Below, one piece after another: positions 1 to 9,780 of a DNA stretch of 64,000 bases. Made by a program: the position numbers and the translations under genes. Positions within the stretch are counted from its first letter, which is position 1; every line of letters begins with the position of its first letter. This DNA comes from Pseudomonas phenolilytica. Lineage in GTDB: Bacteria > Pseudomonadota > Gammaproteobacteria > Pseudomonadales > Pseudomonadaceae. The stretch is taken from the NCBI RefSeq assembly GCF_021432765.1, contig NZ_CP058908.1, positions 946,001-1,010,000 on the forward strand, given 5' to 3'. Below the pieces are notes generated by a model. The model had not been told where the DNA came from and did not search any database. It was given only the letters and a program-made list of their open reading frames with translations.

Positions 1-1860
1 CAGCAGGCGTTCCTGCGCAAGGTGGTCGACACCGACGAAAACCTGATCTTCGTGCGCGACGCTCACGGCCGTTTCCTGCTCTGCAACACCGCCTTCGCCG
101 CGCTGCTCGACTGCCAGCCACAGCATATCGAGCAGCGCCGCCTCGACGAGCTGCCGGGCGCGCAGCGGCTGCTGCCGTTGTTGCAGGGCGAAAGCGAACT
201 GCTTGCCGGCGGCGAACTGCGCAGCAGCGACGTCAGTCTCATCGACGCCTTCGGCCAGGAACGCTGGCTGCAACTGGTCAAGCGGCCGCTGCGGCTGTCG
301 CCGAGCATCTGCCACGTGGTCACCGTGGCGGTGGACATCTCCCTGCGCCGGCGCATGGAACAGATGAAGACCGAGTTCATTTCCACCGTGAGCCATGAGC
401 TGCGCACCCCGCTGACCGCGATCCGCGGCGCGCTGGGCATGCTCGCCAGTGGTTTCGTCGCACCCGGCACGGCCGAGGCGCAGCCGCTGCTGGAAATCGC
501 GCACAAGAACAGCGAGCGCCTGGTGCGCCTGATCAACGACATCCTCGACATCGAAAAGCTCGAGGCCGGCCGCCTGACCTTCGACCTGCAGCTGTGCGAT
601 GTGCGCGCGCTGGTCGCGCAGGCGCTGCACGACATCGAACCCTATGCGCGCAGCTTCGACGTGCAGCTGCAGCAGGTGCCGCCGGACGCCGCCGCACGCG
701 TCGAGGCCAACCTCGATCCGGACCGCTTCGCCCAAATCATGGCCAACCTGCTGTCCAACGCGATCAAGCACTCGCCCGCCGGCGGCCGCGTCAGCGTCGA
801 CCTGCGCAGCGGCGCGGACGGCCTCGAACTCGGCGTGCAGGATCAGGGGCCAGGCATCCCGGAAAGTTTTCGCGGGCGCATCTTCGAGCGCTTCGCCCAG
901 GCCGACGCCTCCGACGCCCGCCGCCGCGGCGGCACCGGCCTCGGCCTGGCGATCACTCGCTCGCTGGTCGAGCAGATGCACGGCAGCATCGGTTTCGACA
1001 GCCAGGAAGGCCGTGGCACGCGCTTCTGGCTGCGCCTGCCGCTGGCGACTGCGTCGGCCCCTGCGCTCGCGCCGCCAGCCGCGGCCGGGCAGAGCCACAT
1101 TCTCATCGTCGAACCGGATTGCGCCGCGGCCGCGCGACTGGCCGAGACGCTGCACGAGCAGGGCTACGCCACGCTGCTGGCCGCCACGGCGCTGGACGCC
1201 CGCGACCTGCTGGCCGAATACCGCGTGCAGGCGCTGACGCTCAGCCCGGCGCTCGCCGACGAGGACGTCGGCGCCTTTCTCCAGGGCCTGCGCAGCCAGC
1301 CGGCCTACCGCCATCTGCCGGTGCTGATCGTCGGTCTGCAGCCGCAGCGCCGCGACGAAGACGACGGCCAGCTGCGCGGCGGCGCGGTGCGCGTGATCGA
1401 CTGGCTGCCCAAGCCGGTCGACCCGGCGCGCCTGCTGGATGTGGTCAACGCCTGCCTGACCGAGCACCCGGCACGGCCACGCATCCTCCATGTCGAGGAT
1501 GACCAGGACCTGCGCCTGCTGCTGGCGCGGCAGATCGAGCCGCTGGACATCGAACTGCAGGGCGCCGCCAGCCTGGCCGAGGCGCGCCGCCTGCTCGGCG
1601 CGCAGAGCTACCAGCTGGCGATCGTCGACCTGATGCTGCCCGACGGCGACGGCAGCGAGCTGTTCGACCAGCTGGCGCAGGCCGTACCGCCGCCGCCGGT
1701 GATCATCTTTTCCGCGCTGGATGCGCCCGTGCACGACAGCCGGCTGGTCCTGCGCCAGCTGGTCAAATCCCGCCACGATGGCCGTGAGCTGGGGGCGCTG
1801 ATCCAGCACCTGTTGCACCACCGTACCCCCGCAACCGAGGCAGACGAGGACGATGCATGA
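1..1860 (+). CDS. Hybrid sensor histidine kinase, 5' end outside window
   Basis: The frame is open through base 1, so the true start lies upstream; numbering here counts from the GTG at 22. A PAS-like region (about residues 1-110) precedes a HisKA domain with H-box SHELRTPL (predicted phospho-His125). The HATPase domain shows LLSNAIKHSP, DQGPGIP and GGTGLGLAI. Two receiver domains follow, at about 359-470 and 489-595. The first receiver has Ser408 where the phospho-accepting Asp is expected, though it keeps a KP motif, so it looks like a pseudo-receiver. The second has a normal Asp536. No membrane segment is visible in the part present. The stop overlaps the next gene's ATG by 4 bases, so kinase and regulator are probably co-translated. 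The signal sensed is unknown. Confidence 0.93.
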   Translation, partial: QQAFLRKVVDTDENLIFVRDAHGRFLLCNTAFAALLDCQPQHIEQRRLDELPGAQRLLPLLQGESELLAGGELRSSDVSLIDAFGQERWLQLVKRPLRLSPSICHVVTVAVDISLRRRMEQMKTEFISTVSHELRTPLTAIRGALGMLASGFVAPGTAEAQPLLEIAHKNSERLVRLINDILDIEKLEAGRLTFDLQLCDVRALVAQALHDIEPYARSFDVQLQQVPPDAAARVEANLDPDRFAQIMANLLSNAIKHSPAGGRVSVDLRSGADGLELGVQDQGPGIPESFRGRIFERFAQADASDARRRGGTGLGLAITRSLVEQMHGSIGFDSQEGRGTRFWLRLPLATASAPALAPPAAAGQSHILIVEPDCAAAARLAETLHEQGYATLLAATALDARDLLAEYRVQALTLSPALADEDVGAFLQGLRSQPAYRHLPVLIVGLQPQRRDEDDGQLRGGAVRVIDWLPKPVDPARLLDVVNACLTEHPARPRILHVEDDQDLRLLLARQIEPLDIELQGAASLAEARRLLGAQSYQLAIVDLMLPDGDGSELFDQLAQAVPPPPVIIFSALDAPVHDSRLVLRQLVKSRHDGRELGALIQHLLHHRTPATEADEDDA

Positions 1861-2246
1861 GTGAATCCAGCGGCCAACGCATCCTGATGGTGGAAGACGA
1901 AGAAGACATTTCCTTCCTGGTGCGCTTCATGCTGGAGCGCCACGGCTTCAGCGTCGATCACGCGGCCAACGGGCGAGAGGCACTGGAGCTGATCGCCGGT
2001 TCGCCGCCGCCCGACCTCACCCTGATGGACATCATGCTGCCGTACCACGACGGTCTCGAACTGATCGAGCGCCTGCGCGCGCAACCTGGCTGGGAGCGGG
2101 TGCCGGTGCTGATGCTGACCGCCAAGGCCCGCGAGGTAGACATCGTCCGCGCGCTGGAGCTGGGCGCCGACGACTATGTGACCAAGCCGTTCCAGCCGGA
2201 GGAATTGCTGGCGCGCATCCGCCGTCTGCTGCGGAGACCGCGATGA
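1857..2246 (+). CDS. Single-domain response regulator (CheY-like)
   Basis: This 129-residue protein is one receiver domain with no output domain. It shows the acidic pocket near the N-terminus (VEDEED), phospho-acceptor Asp58 in LMDIMLP, and the KPF motif with the conserved Lys near residue 105. It overlaps the hybrid kinase upstream and the beta-barrel gene downstream by 4 bases each, so it belongs to the same transcript. With no DNA-binding domain it presumably acts by protein contact, for instance on the synthase complex encoded downstream, or as a phosphorelay intermediate. That role is inferred from position only. Confidence 0.9.
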   Translation: MSESSGQRILMVEDEEDISFLVRFMLERHGFSVDHAANGREALELIAGSPPPDLTLMDIMLPYHDGLELIERLRAQPGWERVPVLMLTAKAREVDIVRALELGADDYVTKPFQPEELLARIRRLLRRPR

Positions 2247-3370
2247 AGCGGCGGATCTGGCTGGCGCTGGCGCTCTGCGCGCCGCTGGCGCAGGCGGATG
2301 TCGCCACAGCGCGGCGCCAGGTCGAGGCCCAGCAGCTCGACGCCGCGCAGGCGACGCTCGAAGCGCATCTGGCGCGCCAGCCGGAGGACGCCGAGGCGCA
2401 GTTCCTGCTGGCGCGCGTGCTGGCCTGGCAGGGCCGCACGCAAGCGGCACTGGCGCGCTATCGACAGCTGCTGCAACGCGAGCCGGACAACGCCGACTAC
2501 CTGCTCGGCCAGGGCCAGGCGCTGCTCTGGGCCGGCCGGCCGCGCGCCGCCCTGGACGTGCTGGAACGCGCCGCGCGCCGCGCACCGGACTATGCCGAGG
2601 TGCAGCAGCTCATGCAGCAGGCCCGTGCCGCACTGACCTCGCCGGCCACCGCTACCGCGCCGGCGCTCGCCGAGCCGCCGCGGCGACGCCACGAGCTGGA
2701 ACTGTCGACCCGCCGCGACTGGCTCGACAGCGGCTACGACGACTGGCGCAGCCAGCGCCTGGACTACGCCTCGACCCAGCCCGAAGGGCTCGGCTGGTAC
2801 GCCGCGCTGCTGCGCGAACAGCGCTTCGGCGAGTGGGATCGCGGCGCCGAACTCGGCGGCGTGCTGCCGCTGGACGCCAACTGGACCGTCCAGTCGGAAG
2901 TCGGCTACCAGCCTTCGCCGCATTTCCTGCCGCAGTGGCATGCCGACCTGCGTCTACAGCGGCGCCTGCCGGCGGGCTTTCTCGGCGCGGCGAGCATCCG
3001 TCGTACCGAGTACGAAACCACCCGCGTCGATCGTCTGGCGCTCAGCGGCGAGCGCTACTGGAATGCCTGGCGCGCCAGCTACACGCTCAACCTGACCGAC
3101 GTGCAGAACGCCGGCACACCGGTCGGCCACGACCTGGCGCTGGACTACTACTACGACAACCTCAGCTACGCCGGTCTGCGCCTGACCGTCGGCGAGGAAG
3201 AGGCCGTCGAGGAGCAGCGACTGATCACCAGCGATGTGCGCGCCATCGGCGTGCAGGGGCGCCACTGGCTCAACAGTGGCTGGGCGCTGACCTGGGAATT
3301 CGGCCAGCATCGCCAGGGCGACTACTACCAGCGCCGCTGGTTGCAGCTGGGGCTGCGCCATGCGTTCTGA
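2243..3370 (+). CDS. TPR-containing YaiO-family outer-membrane beta-barrel protein
   Basis: The 375-residue product starts with a short signal peptide (cleavage likely after about residue 18, LAQA). About 110 residues of tetratricopeptide-type helices follow (LEAHLARQPEDAEAQFLLAR and similar). From about residue 155 the sequence is rich in alternating aromatic and charged strands ending in LQLGLRHAF, a C-terminal Phe as usual for outer-membrane barrels. The TPR-then-barrel order resembles exopolysaccharide exporters such as PgaA and BcsC, though this protein is much shorter; the barrel looks like YaiO. It overlaps the regulator upstream by 4 bases and the HEAT-repeat gene downstream by 11. 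Exporter or docking function is inference. Confidence 0.82.
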   Translation: MKRRIWLALALCAPLAQADVATARRQVEAQQLDAAQATLEAHLARQPEDAEAQFLLARVLAWQGRTQAALARYRQLLQREPDNADYLLGQGQALLWAGRPRAALDVLERAARRAPDYAEVQQLMQQARAALTSPATATAPALAEPPRRRHELELSTRRDWLDSGYDDWRSQRLDYASTQPEGLGWYAALLREQRFGEWDRGAELGGVLPLDANWTVQSEVGYQPSPHFLPQWHADLRLQRRLPAGFLGAASIRRTEYETTRVDRLALSGERYWNAWRASYTLNLTDVQNAGTPVGHDLALDYYYDNLSYAGLRLTVGEEEAVEEQRLITSDVRAIGVQGRHWLNSGWALTWEFGQHRQGDYYQRRWLQLGLRHAF

Positions 3371-4472
3371 GTGGCTCGCCGGCTGCCCGAGCTGGCTGTG
3401 CGCCCCGCTGCTCGACCTCTGGCCGCAGGACCGCATGCTGCAGCTGGCCCTGCAGGCGGCGCTGGCCTTGAGCGCGCTGACCCTGCTGGTGATGCTGCAG
3501 GTCCTGCTGCTCGGCGAACTGGCGCGCCGTCGCGCCGCACGCCGCCAGCAGTTCAACGAACGATGGCGCCCGCTGTTCGCCCTCTGCAGCCTCGGCGAGG
3601 AGCTGCCCGACCCGTTGCCGGCGCTGCCGCGTCGGCAACGCCTGTGGTTCCTGCTGCAATGGAACCGCACCCAGCTGCAGCTGCGCGGCAGCGCCCGCGA
3701 GCGGATGAACCGCGCACTGCTGGCGCTGGGCATGGATCGGCACGCGCTGGAGCTGCTGCGCGGGCGGGTGCGCAGCAAGCTGATCGGCCTCACCTGTCTG
3801 CGCCACCTCGCCGACCCGGCGCACTGGGACGCGGTGCAGCCGCTGCTGTTCAGCCGCAATGCCAGCGTCTCGCTGGCCAGCGCCTACACGCTGATCGCCA
3901 TGCAGCCGGCGCGCGCCATGCAACTGATCCTGCCGGCCGCGGCGGCGCGTACCGACTGGGCCCTGCCGCGCCTGGCGGGCCTCTGTCAGCAGGCCGGCGA
4001 AGAGGCGGTGACCGAACCGCTGCTGGCGGCCCTGGCCGATCCAATGATTGCCGGCCGCGAACGGCTGATCGCGCTGTTGCCGCATGGCGCGCCACGCCAG
4101 GTCGCGCCCTGGGCACGGGCGCAGCTGGACGAAGGTGCCGCGGCCGAGCACCAGCAGGTCGCGCTGCGCTGCCTGGCCGAGCTGGGCGATCCGCGCGACC
4201 GCCCGCGCCTGTTGCCGGCCCTCGCCCATAGCGACCCGGATGTGCGCCTGCACGCGCTGCAGGCGCTGGGCCGGCAGGCGCGCGGCGATGATGCGGAACT
4301 CTTCCTGCCGCTGCTCGCCGACCGCAACTGGGGCGTTCGACAGGCGGCGGCCGATGGCCTGGCCCGGTTGCCCGGCGCCAGTCCCGAGGGCCTGCAGGCA
4401 CTGCTCGCCAGCGTGCCGGACCGCTACGGCCAGGACGCCCTGCGCCGCGCCATCGCCGAGGTACACCGATGA
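3360..4472 (+). CDS. Membrane-anchored HEAT-repeat protein
   Basis: The 370-residue protein has one strong hydrophobic segment at about residues 23-48, followed by an Arg-rich stretch (ARRRAARRQQ). This suggests a single inner-membrane anchor with a cytoplasmic body. The rest is helical repeats of HEAT/PBS-lyase type, clearest in the last 120 residues (LAELGDPRDRPRLLPALAHS, DADVRLHALQALG-like units, WGVRQAAADGLARLPG). Such repeats are usually protein-protein scaffolds. The gene overlaps the barrel gene upstream by 11 bases and the glycosyltransferase downstream by 4, so it may bridge the synthase and the export or regulatory parts. No catalytic motif is visible. Confidence 0.8.
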   Translation: MRSEWLAGCPSWLCAPLLDLWPQDRMLQLALQAALALSALTLLVMLQVLLLGELARRRAARRQQFNERWRPLFALCSLGEELPDPLPALPRRQRLWFLLQWNRTQLQLRGSARERMNRALLALGMDRHALELLRGRVRSKLIGLTCLRHLADPAHWDAVQPLLFSRNASVSLASAYTLIAMQPARAMQLILPAAAARTDWALPRLAGLCQQAGEEAVTEPLLAALADPMIAGRERLIALLPHGAPRQVAPWARAQLDEGAAAEHQQVALRCLAELGDPRDRPRLLPALAHSDPDVRLHALQALGRQARGDDAELFLPLLADRNWGVRQAAADGLARLPGASPEGLQALLASVPDRYGQDALRRAIAEVHR

Positions 4473-5869
4473 GCATCGACTGGCTGTGGTGGCTGCAGCT
4501 GGGCTTCATCCTCTACTTTCTGCTACTCAACGGCATGTACCTGCTGCTCAACGTGCTGTCGATGGCGAGCCTCACCGGCTACATGCGCCAGCGCGCCGAA
4601 GTGGGCGAGATCACGCCTTATCTCGGCGTAGAGCCGCCGGTTTCCGTGCTGATGCCGGCCTTCAACGAAGCGGCGACGATCCGCACCTCGGTGCGCTCGA
4701 TGCTGCAGCTGCAGTACCCGGAGTTCGAAGTGCTGGTGATCAACGACGGCTCGAAGGACGCCACGCTGGCGTTGCTGATCGAGGAGTTCGATCTGGTGGC
4801 ACATCCCGCCCCGCTGCGCCAGAGCGTGCCCCACCAGCCAATCGAGGCGGTCTACCGCTCGCGCCGTTACGCCAACCTGCGGGTCATCGACAAGCTCAAC
4901 GGCGGCAAGGCCGATGCGCTGAACGCCGGCATCAATGCCGCGCGCCACGGCCTGTTCTGCGGCGTCGATGCCGACTCCATCCTGCAGCGCGACAGCCTGC
5001 TGCGCGTGGTACAGCCGTTTCTGGAGGACGAACGCACCGTCGCCGCCGGCGGTACGGTGCGCATCGCCAACGGCTCGCAGGTACGCGGCGGCTTCCTGAT
5101 CCAGGCCGGCCTGCCGCGCAACTGGCTGGCGCGTCTGCAGATCGTCGAGTATCTGCGCGCCTTCCTCTTCGGCCGCCTCGGCTGGTCGCCGCTCAATGCG
5201 GTGCTGATCATTTCCGGCGCCTTCGGCCTGTTCGACCGCGAGCGGGTGATGGCCGTCGGCGGCTATCGCACCGACACCGTCGGCGAGGACATGGAGCTGG
5301 TGGTCCGCCTGCACCGCTACCATCGCGAACGGCGCCTGCCCTATCGCATCCGCTACCTGCCCGATCCGATCTGCTGGACCGAATGCCCCGAGGACCCCGG
5401 CACCCTCGGCCGCCAGCGCAGCCGCTGGCAACGCGGACTGGCCGAAAGCCTGAGCCGGCACGCACGGCTGGCCTTCAGCCTGCGCGGCGGCGCGGCCGGC
5501 TGGCTGGCCTGGCCGTTCATGGCGCTGTTCGAGTGGCTGGGGCCGCTGATCGAGCTGGCCGGTTACGCGTTCATGCTCGGTGGCTTCGCCGTCGGCGCGG
5601 TGTCCTATGCGGCGCTGGCGGCGTTCCTGCTGGTGGCCATCGGCATGGGCATTCTGCTGTCGGTCAACGGGCTTCTGCTGGAAACCCTGTCGTTTCGCGT
5701 CTACGAACGGCGCCGCGACATGCTGCGGCTGTTCCTGATGGCGGTGCTGGAGAATTTCGGCTATCGCCAGCTCAACACGCTCTGGCGCTGCCGCGGGCTC
5801 TGGCAGTGGTTCTCGCGACGCAAGCACCAGTGGGGCGTCATGCGCCGCAGCGGAAGTTGGGGGCAATAA
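4469..5869 (+). CDS. Processive-type family 2 glycosyltransferase (membrane polysaccharide synthase)
   Basis: The 466-residue protein has an N-terminal membrane segment (about 8-30), a GT-A catalytic domain and a C-terminal membrane region (about 350-430). Family 2 motifs are complete: PAFNEAATI and VINDGSKD for nucleotide-sugar binding, D167-A-D169 for metal, the E273-D274 catalytic pair in VGEDMEL, and Q316-R-S-R-W320. The last motif, Q(Q/R)xRW, is typical of processive synthases such as cellulose synthase, PgaC and hyaluronan synthase. It probably polymerises and extrudes a beta-linked polysaccharide. No c-di-GMP-binding PilZ domain is attached. It ends the overlapping five-gene set; a REP-like hairpin follows its stop. 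The sugar is unknown. Confidence 0.85.
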   Translation: MSIDWLWWLQLGFILYFLLLNGMYLLLNVLSMASLTGYMRQRAEVGEITPYLGVEPPVSVLMPAFNEAATIRTSVRSMLQLQYPEFEVLVINDGSKDATLALLIEEFDLVAHPAPLRQSVPHQPIEAVYRSRRYANLRVIDKLNGGKADALNAGINAARHGLFCGVDADSILQRDSLLRVVQPFLEDERTVAAGGTVRIANGSQVRGGFLIQAGLPRNWLARLQIVEYLRAFLFGRLGWSPLNAVLIISGAFGLFDRERVMAVGGYRTDTVGEDMELVVRLHRYHRERRLPYRIRYLPDPICWTECPEDPGTLGRQRSRWQRGLAESLSRHARLAFSLRGGAAGWLAWPFMALFEWLGPLIELAGYAFMLGGFAVGAVSYAALAAFLLVAIGMGILLSVNGLLLETLSFRVYERRRDMLRLFLMAVLENFGYRQLNTLWRCRGLWQWFSRRKHQWGVMRRSGSWGQ

Positions 5870-5880
5870 ACTGGCCGCCG

Positions 5881-5908
5881 CGTAGGGTGGGCTTCCGCCC
5901 ACCCTACG
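5881..5908. repeat. REP-like hairpin, GTAGGGTGG family
   Basis: A perfect 12-bp inverted repeat (CGTAGGGTGGGC, loop TTCC, GCCCACCCTACG) lies between the glycosyltransferase stop and the convergent aldehyde dehydrogenase stop. The same arms recur at five other intergenic places in this window. It may also help end transcription, but no T-run follows. Confidence 0.75.
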
Positions 5909-5947
5909 GCGCTTTCGGCGCTGCGTTCGACGACGCCAGGCCCGGGG

Positions 5948-7441
5948 TTACAGTTTGATCCAGGTGGCCTTCAGCTCGGTGTACTTGTCGAAGGCATGCA
6001 GCGACTTGTCGCGGCCATTGCCGGACTGCTTGAAGCCGCCGAACGGCGCGGTCATGTCGCCGCCATCATACTGGTTGACCCACACGCTGCCGGCGCGCAG
6101 CGCCCGTGCGGTGCGGTGCGCCTTGGACAGGTCGGCGGTCCACACCGCGGCAGCGAGGCCGTAGGGCGTGTCGTTGGCGATCGCCACCGCTTCCTCAGCG
6201 GTGTCGAAGCTGATCACCGAGAGCACCGGGCCGAAGATTTCCTCCTGGGCGATCTTCATCGCATTGTCGACGCCATCGAAGATGGTCGGCTCGACGTACA
6301 GCCCGCCGGTTTCCTCCAGGGTGCGCTGGCCGCCGAGCAGCACCTGTGCACCCGCCGCGCGTCCGGCCTCGATGTAGCCGAGCACGGTATTGAGCTGCTG
6401 GATATCCACCAGGGCGCCGACGTTGGTTGCCGGGTCCAGCGGGTTGCCCGGCTTCCAGCCCTTGAGCGCCTCCACCACCATAGGCAGGAAGCGCGCCTTG
6501 ATCGAACGCTCCACCAGCAGTCGCGAACCGGCGGTGCAGACCTCGCCCTGGTTGAAGGCGATGGCGCCGGCCGCGGCCTGGGCAGCGGCCTGCAGGTCGG
6601 GCGCGTCGGCGAAGACGATGTTCGGGCTCTTGCCGCCCGCCTCCAGCCAGACGCGCTTCATGTTCGACTCGCCGGCGTAGATCATCAGCTGCTTGGCCAC
6701 CCGCGTGGAGCCGGTAAAGACCAGGGTATCGACGTCCATGTGCAGCGCCAGCGCCTTGCCGACGGTGTGGCCGTAGCCCGGCAGCACGTTGAGCACGCCG
6801 GCCGGAATGCCGGCGTCGATCGCCAGCTGGGCGATGCGGATGGCTGTCAACGGCGACTTCTCCGACGGCTTGAGCACCACCGAGTTGCCGGTGGCCAGCG
6901 CCGGGCCGAGCTTCCAGCAGGCCATCATCAGCGGGAAATTCCACGGCACGATGGCCGCCACCACGCCGACCGGCTCGCGGGTGACCAGTCCGAGCTGGTC
7001 GTGGGGCGTGGCCGCTACCTCGTCGTAGATCTTGTCGATCGCCTCGCCGCTCCAGCGCAGCGCCCGCGCCGCGCCGGGAATGTCCACTGTCAGCGAATCG
7101 CCGATCGGCTTGCCCATGTCGAGGGTTTCCAGCAGCGCCAGCTCCTCGGCGTGCGCCTCCAGCAGCTCGGCGAAGCGGATCATGATTGCCTTGCGTTTGG
7201 CCGGTGCCAGCTGCGCCCAACTGCCTGCGTCGAACGCGGCCCGCGCGCTGGCTACGGCGCGCTCGGCATCGGCCTGGTCGCAGCTAGCCACCTGCGCCAG
7301 CAGCCGACCGTCGATCGGGCTGATGCAGTCGAATTGGGCGCCGTCCGCGGCCGCGGTGTATTCGCCCTGGATGAAGGCACGGCCTTCGATGCGCAGGTCA
7401 CGGGCACGCTGTTGCCAGTCGGCGAGGGTCAGGGTGGTCAT
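5948..7441 (-). CDS. Aldehyde dehydrogenase, PuuC/KauB-like
   Basis: The 497-residue NAD(P)-dependent aldehyde dehydrogenase has the family motifs VPWNFPLMMACWKLGPALATG, FTGSTRVAKQ, LEAGGKSPN (catalytic Glu) and NQGEVCTAGSRLL with nucleophile Cys302. The overall sequence resembles gamma-glutamyl-gamma-aminobutyraldehyde dehydrogenase PuuC and the Pseudomonas KauB enzyme, which oxidise aminoaldehydes made when polyamines and related amines are transaminated. A divergent aminotransferase gene starts about 200 bases away and could supply the aldehyde. The pairing suggests amine or beta-amino-acid catabolism. The exact substrate is not readable from the sequence. Confidence 0.88.
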   Translation of the reverse strand: MTTLTLADWQQRARDLRIEGRAFIQGEYTAAADGAQFDCISPIDGRLLAQVASCDQADAERAVASARAAFDAGSWAQLAPAKRKAIMIRFAELLEAHAEELALLETLDMGKPIGDSLTVDIPGAARALRWSGEAIDKIYDEVAATPHDQLGLVTREPVGVVAAIVPWNFPLMMACWKLGPALATGNSVVLKPSEKSPLTAIRIAQLAIDAGIPAGVLNVLPGYGHTVGKALALHMDVDTLVFTGSTRVAKQLMIYAGESNMKRVWLEAGGKSPNIVFADAPDLQAAAQAAAGAIAFNQGEVCTAGSRLLVERSIKARFLPMVVEALKGWKPGNPLDPATNVGALVDIQQLNTVLGYIEAGRAAGAQVLLGGQRTLEETGGLYVEPTIFDGVDNAMKIAQEEIFGPVLSVISFDTAEEAVAIANDTPYGLAAAVWTADLSKAHRTARALRAGSVWVNQYDGGDMTAPFGGFKQSGNGRDKSLHAFDKYTELKATWIKL

Positions 7442-7539
7442 GAGGCATCCTCTTGCGGTTATTCGGCTGCGGGAAAAGGCACCCTAAACCAGCGGCGCGG
7501 GGGCTATCAATATTTTTTACGGGCACCGCCGTTTGTGCC

Positions 7540-7569
7540 TTGTTTTGTTCGTTTTATTAAACATAGACT
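7540..7569 (+). promoter_or_regulatory. Candidate sigma-70 promoter for the aminotransferase
   Basis: TTGTTT at 7540-7545 and TAGACT at 7564-7569 are separated by 18 bases in an AT-rich stretch upstream of the aminotransferase. A small inverted repeat GTTT-TATT-AAAC (7551-7562) lies in the spacer and could be an operator. This is a motif match only. Confidence 0.35.
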
Positions 7570-7647
7570 CGAACGACCTTCGCCGTGCACACGGCCTCTC
7601 GCCGGTGCACGCCCATCGCCGCACTGTCGCCTCTGCCGGAGCCCGTC

Positions 7648-8973
<1,326 letters not shown>

Positions 8974-8990
8974 ACCCCGGCCCGGAAATG

Positions 8991-9017
8991 AAAAAACCCG
9001 CCGAAAGGCGGGTTTTT
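8991..9017. terminator. Bidirectional rho-independent terminator
   Basis: CCCGCC-GAAA-GGCGGG forms a 6-bp GC stem flanked by an A-run on the left and a T-run on the right, so it can work in both directions. It separates the aminotransferase from the convergent rpmB-rpmG operon. Confidence 0.9.
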
Positions 9018-9034
9018 CTTCAAGGGCCGATCAA

Positions 9035-9190
9035 TTACTTGATCTTGGCTTCCTTGTAGATCACGTGCTTACGCACGACCGGATCGTACTTCTTGATCTC
9101 GATCTTGTCGGGGGTGGTGCGCTTGTTCTTGTCGGTGGTGTAGAAGTGGCCGGTACCGGCGCTGGACACCAAACGGATCAGGTCACGCAT
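9035..9190 (-). CDS. rpmG: 50S ribosomal protein L33
   Basis: The 51-residue product starts [19 protein letters not shown] and ends [11 protein letters not shown], the standard length and sequence of bacterial L33. The frame is open upstream, but the ATG at 9190 is the family start and is preceded by a purine-rich ribosome-binding site (GGAGAA). This form lacks the zinc-binding Cys pairs of the alternative L33, so it is the Cys-minus type. It lies 10 bases after rpmB in the usual rpmB-rpmG operon and ends just before a terminator. Confidence 0.97.
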   Translation of the reverse strand: MRDLIRLVSSAGTGHFYTTDKNKRTTPDKIEIKKYDPVVRKHVIYKEAKIK

Positions 9191-9200
9191 GATTTTCTCC

Positions 9201-9437
9201 TTAAACCTTTTCGCCGCGGGCGCGCAGCTCGGCCAGAACGGCGTCGATGCCACGCTTATCGATGACGCGCATGCCCTTGGCGGAAACGCGCAGACGCACG
9301 AAGCGCTTCTCGGACTCGACCCAGAAGCGGTGATGCTGCAGGTTCGGCAGGAAACGACGACGGGTTTTGTTGTTCGCGTGGGAAATGTTGTTCCCGGTTA
9401 CCGGACCCTTACCGGTAACTTGACAGACTCTCGACAT
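9201..9437 (-). CDS. rpmB: 50S ribosomal protein L28
   Basis: The 78-residue product [20 protein letters not shown]...RGEKV has the full length and signature of gammaproteobacterial L28. It is the first gene of the rpmB-rpmG operon. A leader of roughly 140 bases separates it from the promoter proposed upstream. Confidence 0.98.
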   Translation of the reverse strand: MSRVCQVTGKGPVTGNNISHANNKTRRRFLPNLQHHRFWVESEKRFVRLRVSAKGMRVIDKRGIDAVLAELRARGEKV

Positions 9438-9585
9438 GCCTCAGCCCTCTAAACCACATGCCCAACCCGGCATGGGTTGGCCGCTTGAATTCACTTGTCA
9501 GTTCGGCGCTCAGCGCCACGTTTCATGGGGGTCTTACCGGTCACGTTGCGCACAAAGATACCGGGCCCCTAGAAAAGAGCGCTGC

Positions 9586-9614
9586 TTTATATCAGAAAGC
9601 CCCCCGAGCAACAA
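9586..9614 (-). promoter_or_regulatory. Sigma-70 promoter of rpmB-rpmG
   Basis: Read on the minus strand, TTGTTG (9614-9609) and TATAAA (9591-9586) are 17 bases apart, close to consensus. The predicted transcript has a leader of about 140 bases with a GC palindrome (GGCGCT/AGCGCC near 9507-9520). The rest of the 340-base gap between rpmB and the IclR gene shows no other gene. Confidence 0.65.
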
Positions 9615-9780
9615 GCGCGGGATGGTTTTTCCGGCCTGGCTGCGATGGACGGAACGGGCTGCAACGGAAGCGCCATTCCATGCCCTGCCTGCCTCTATAT
9701 GCAGGCCGAGGACAGGGTGCGGCGCCCGGACGATCTGCTATCGTTCGCCACCCACTGTTCAGCCGCCGCACGAGCCCACC

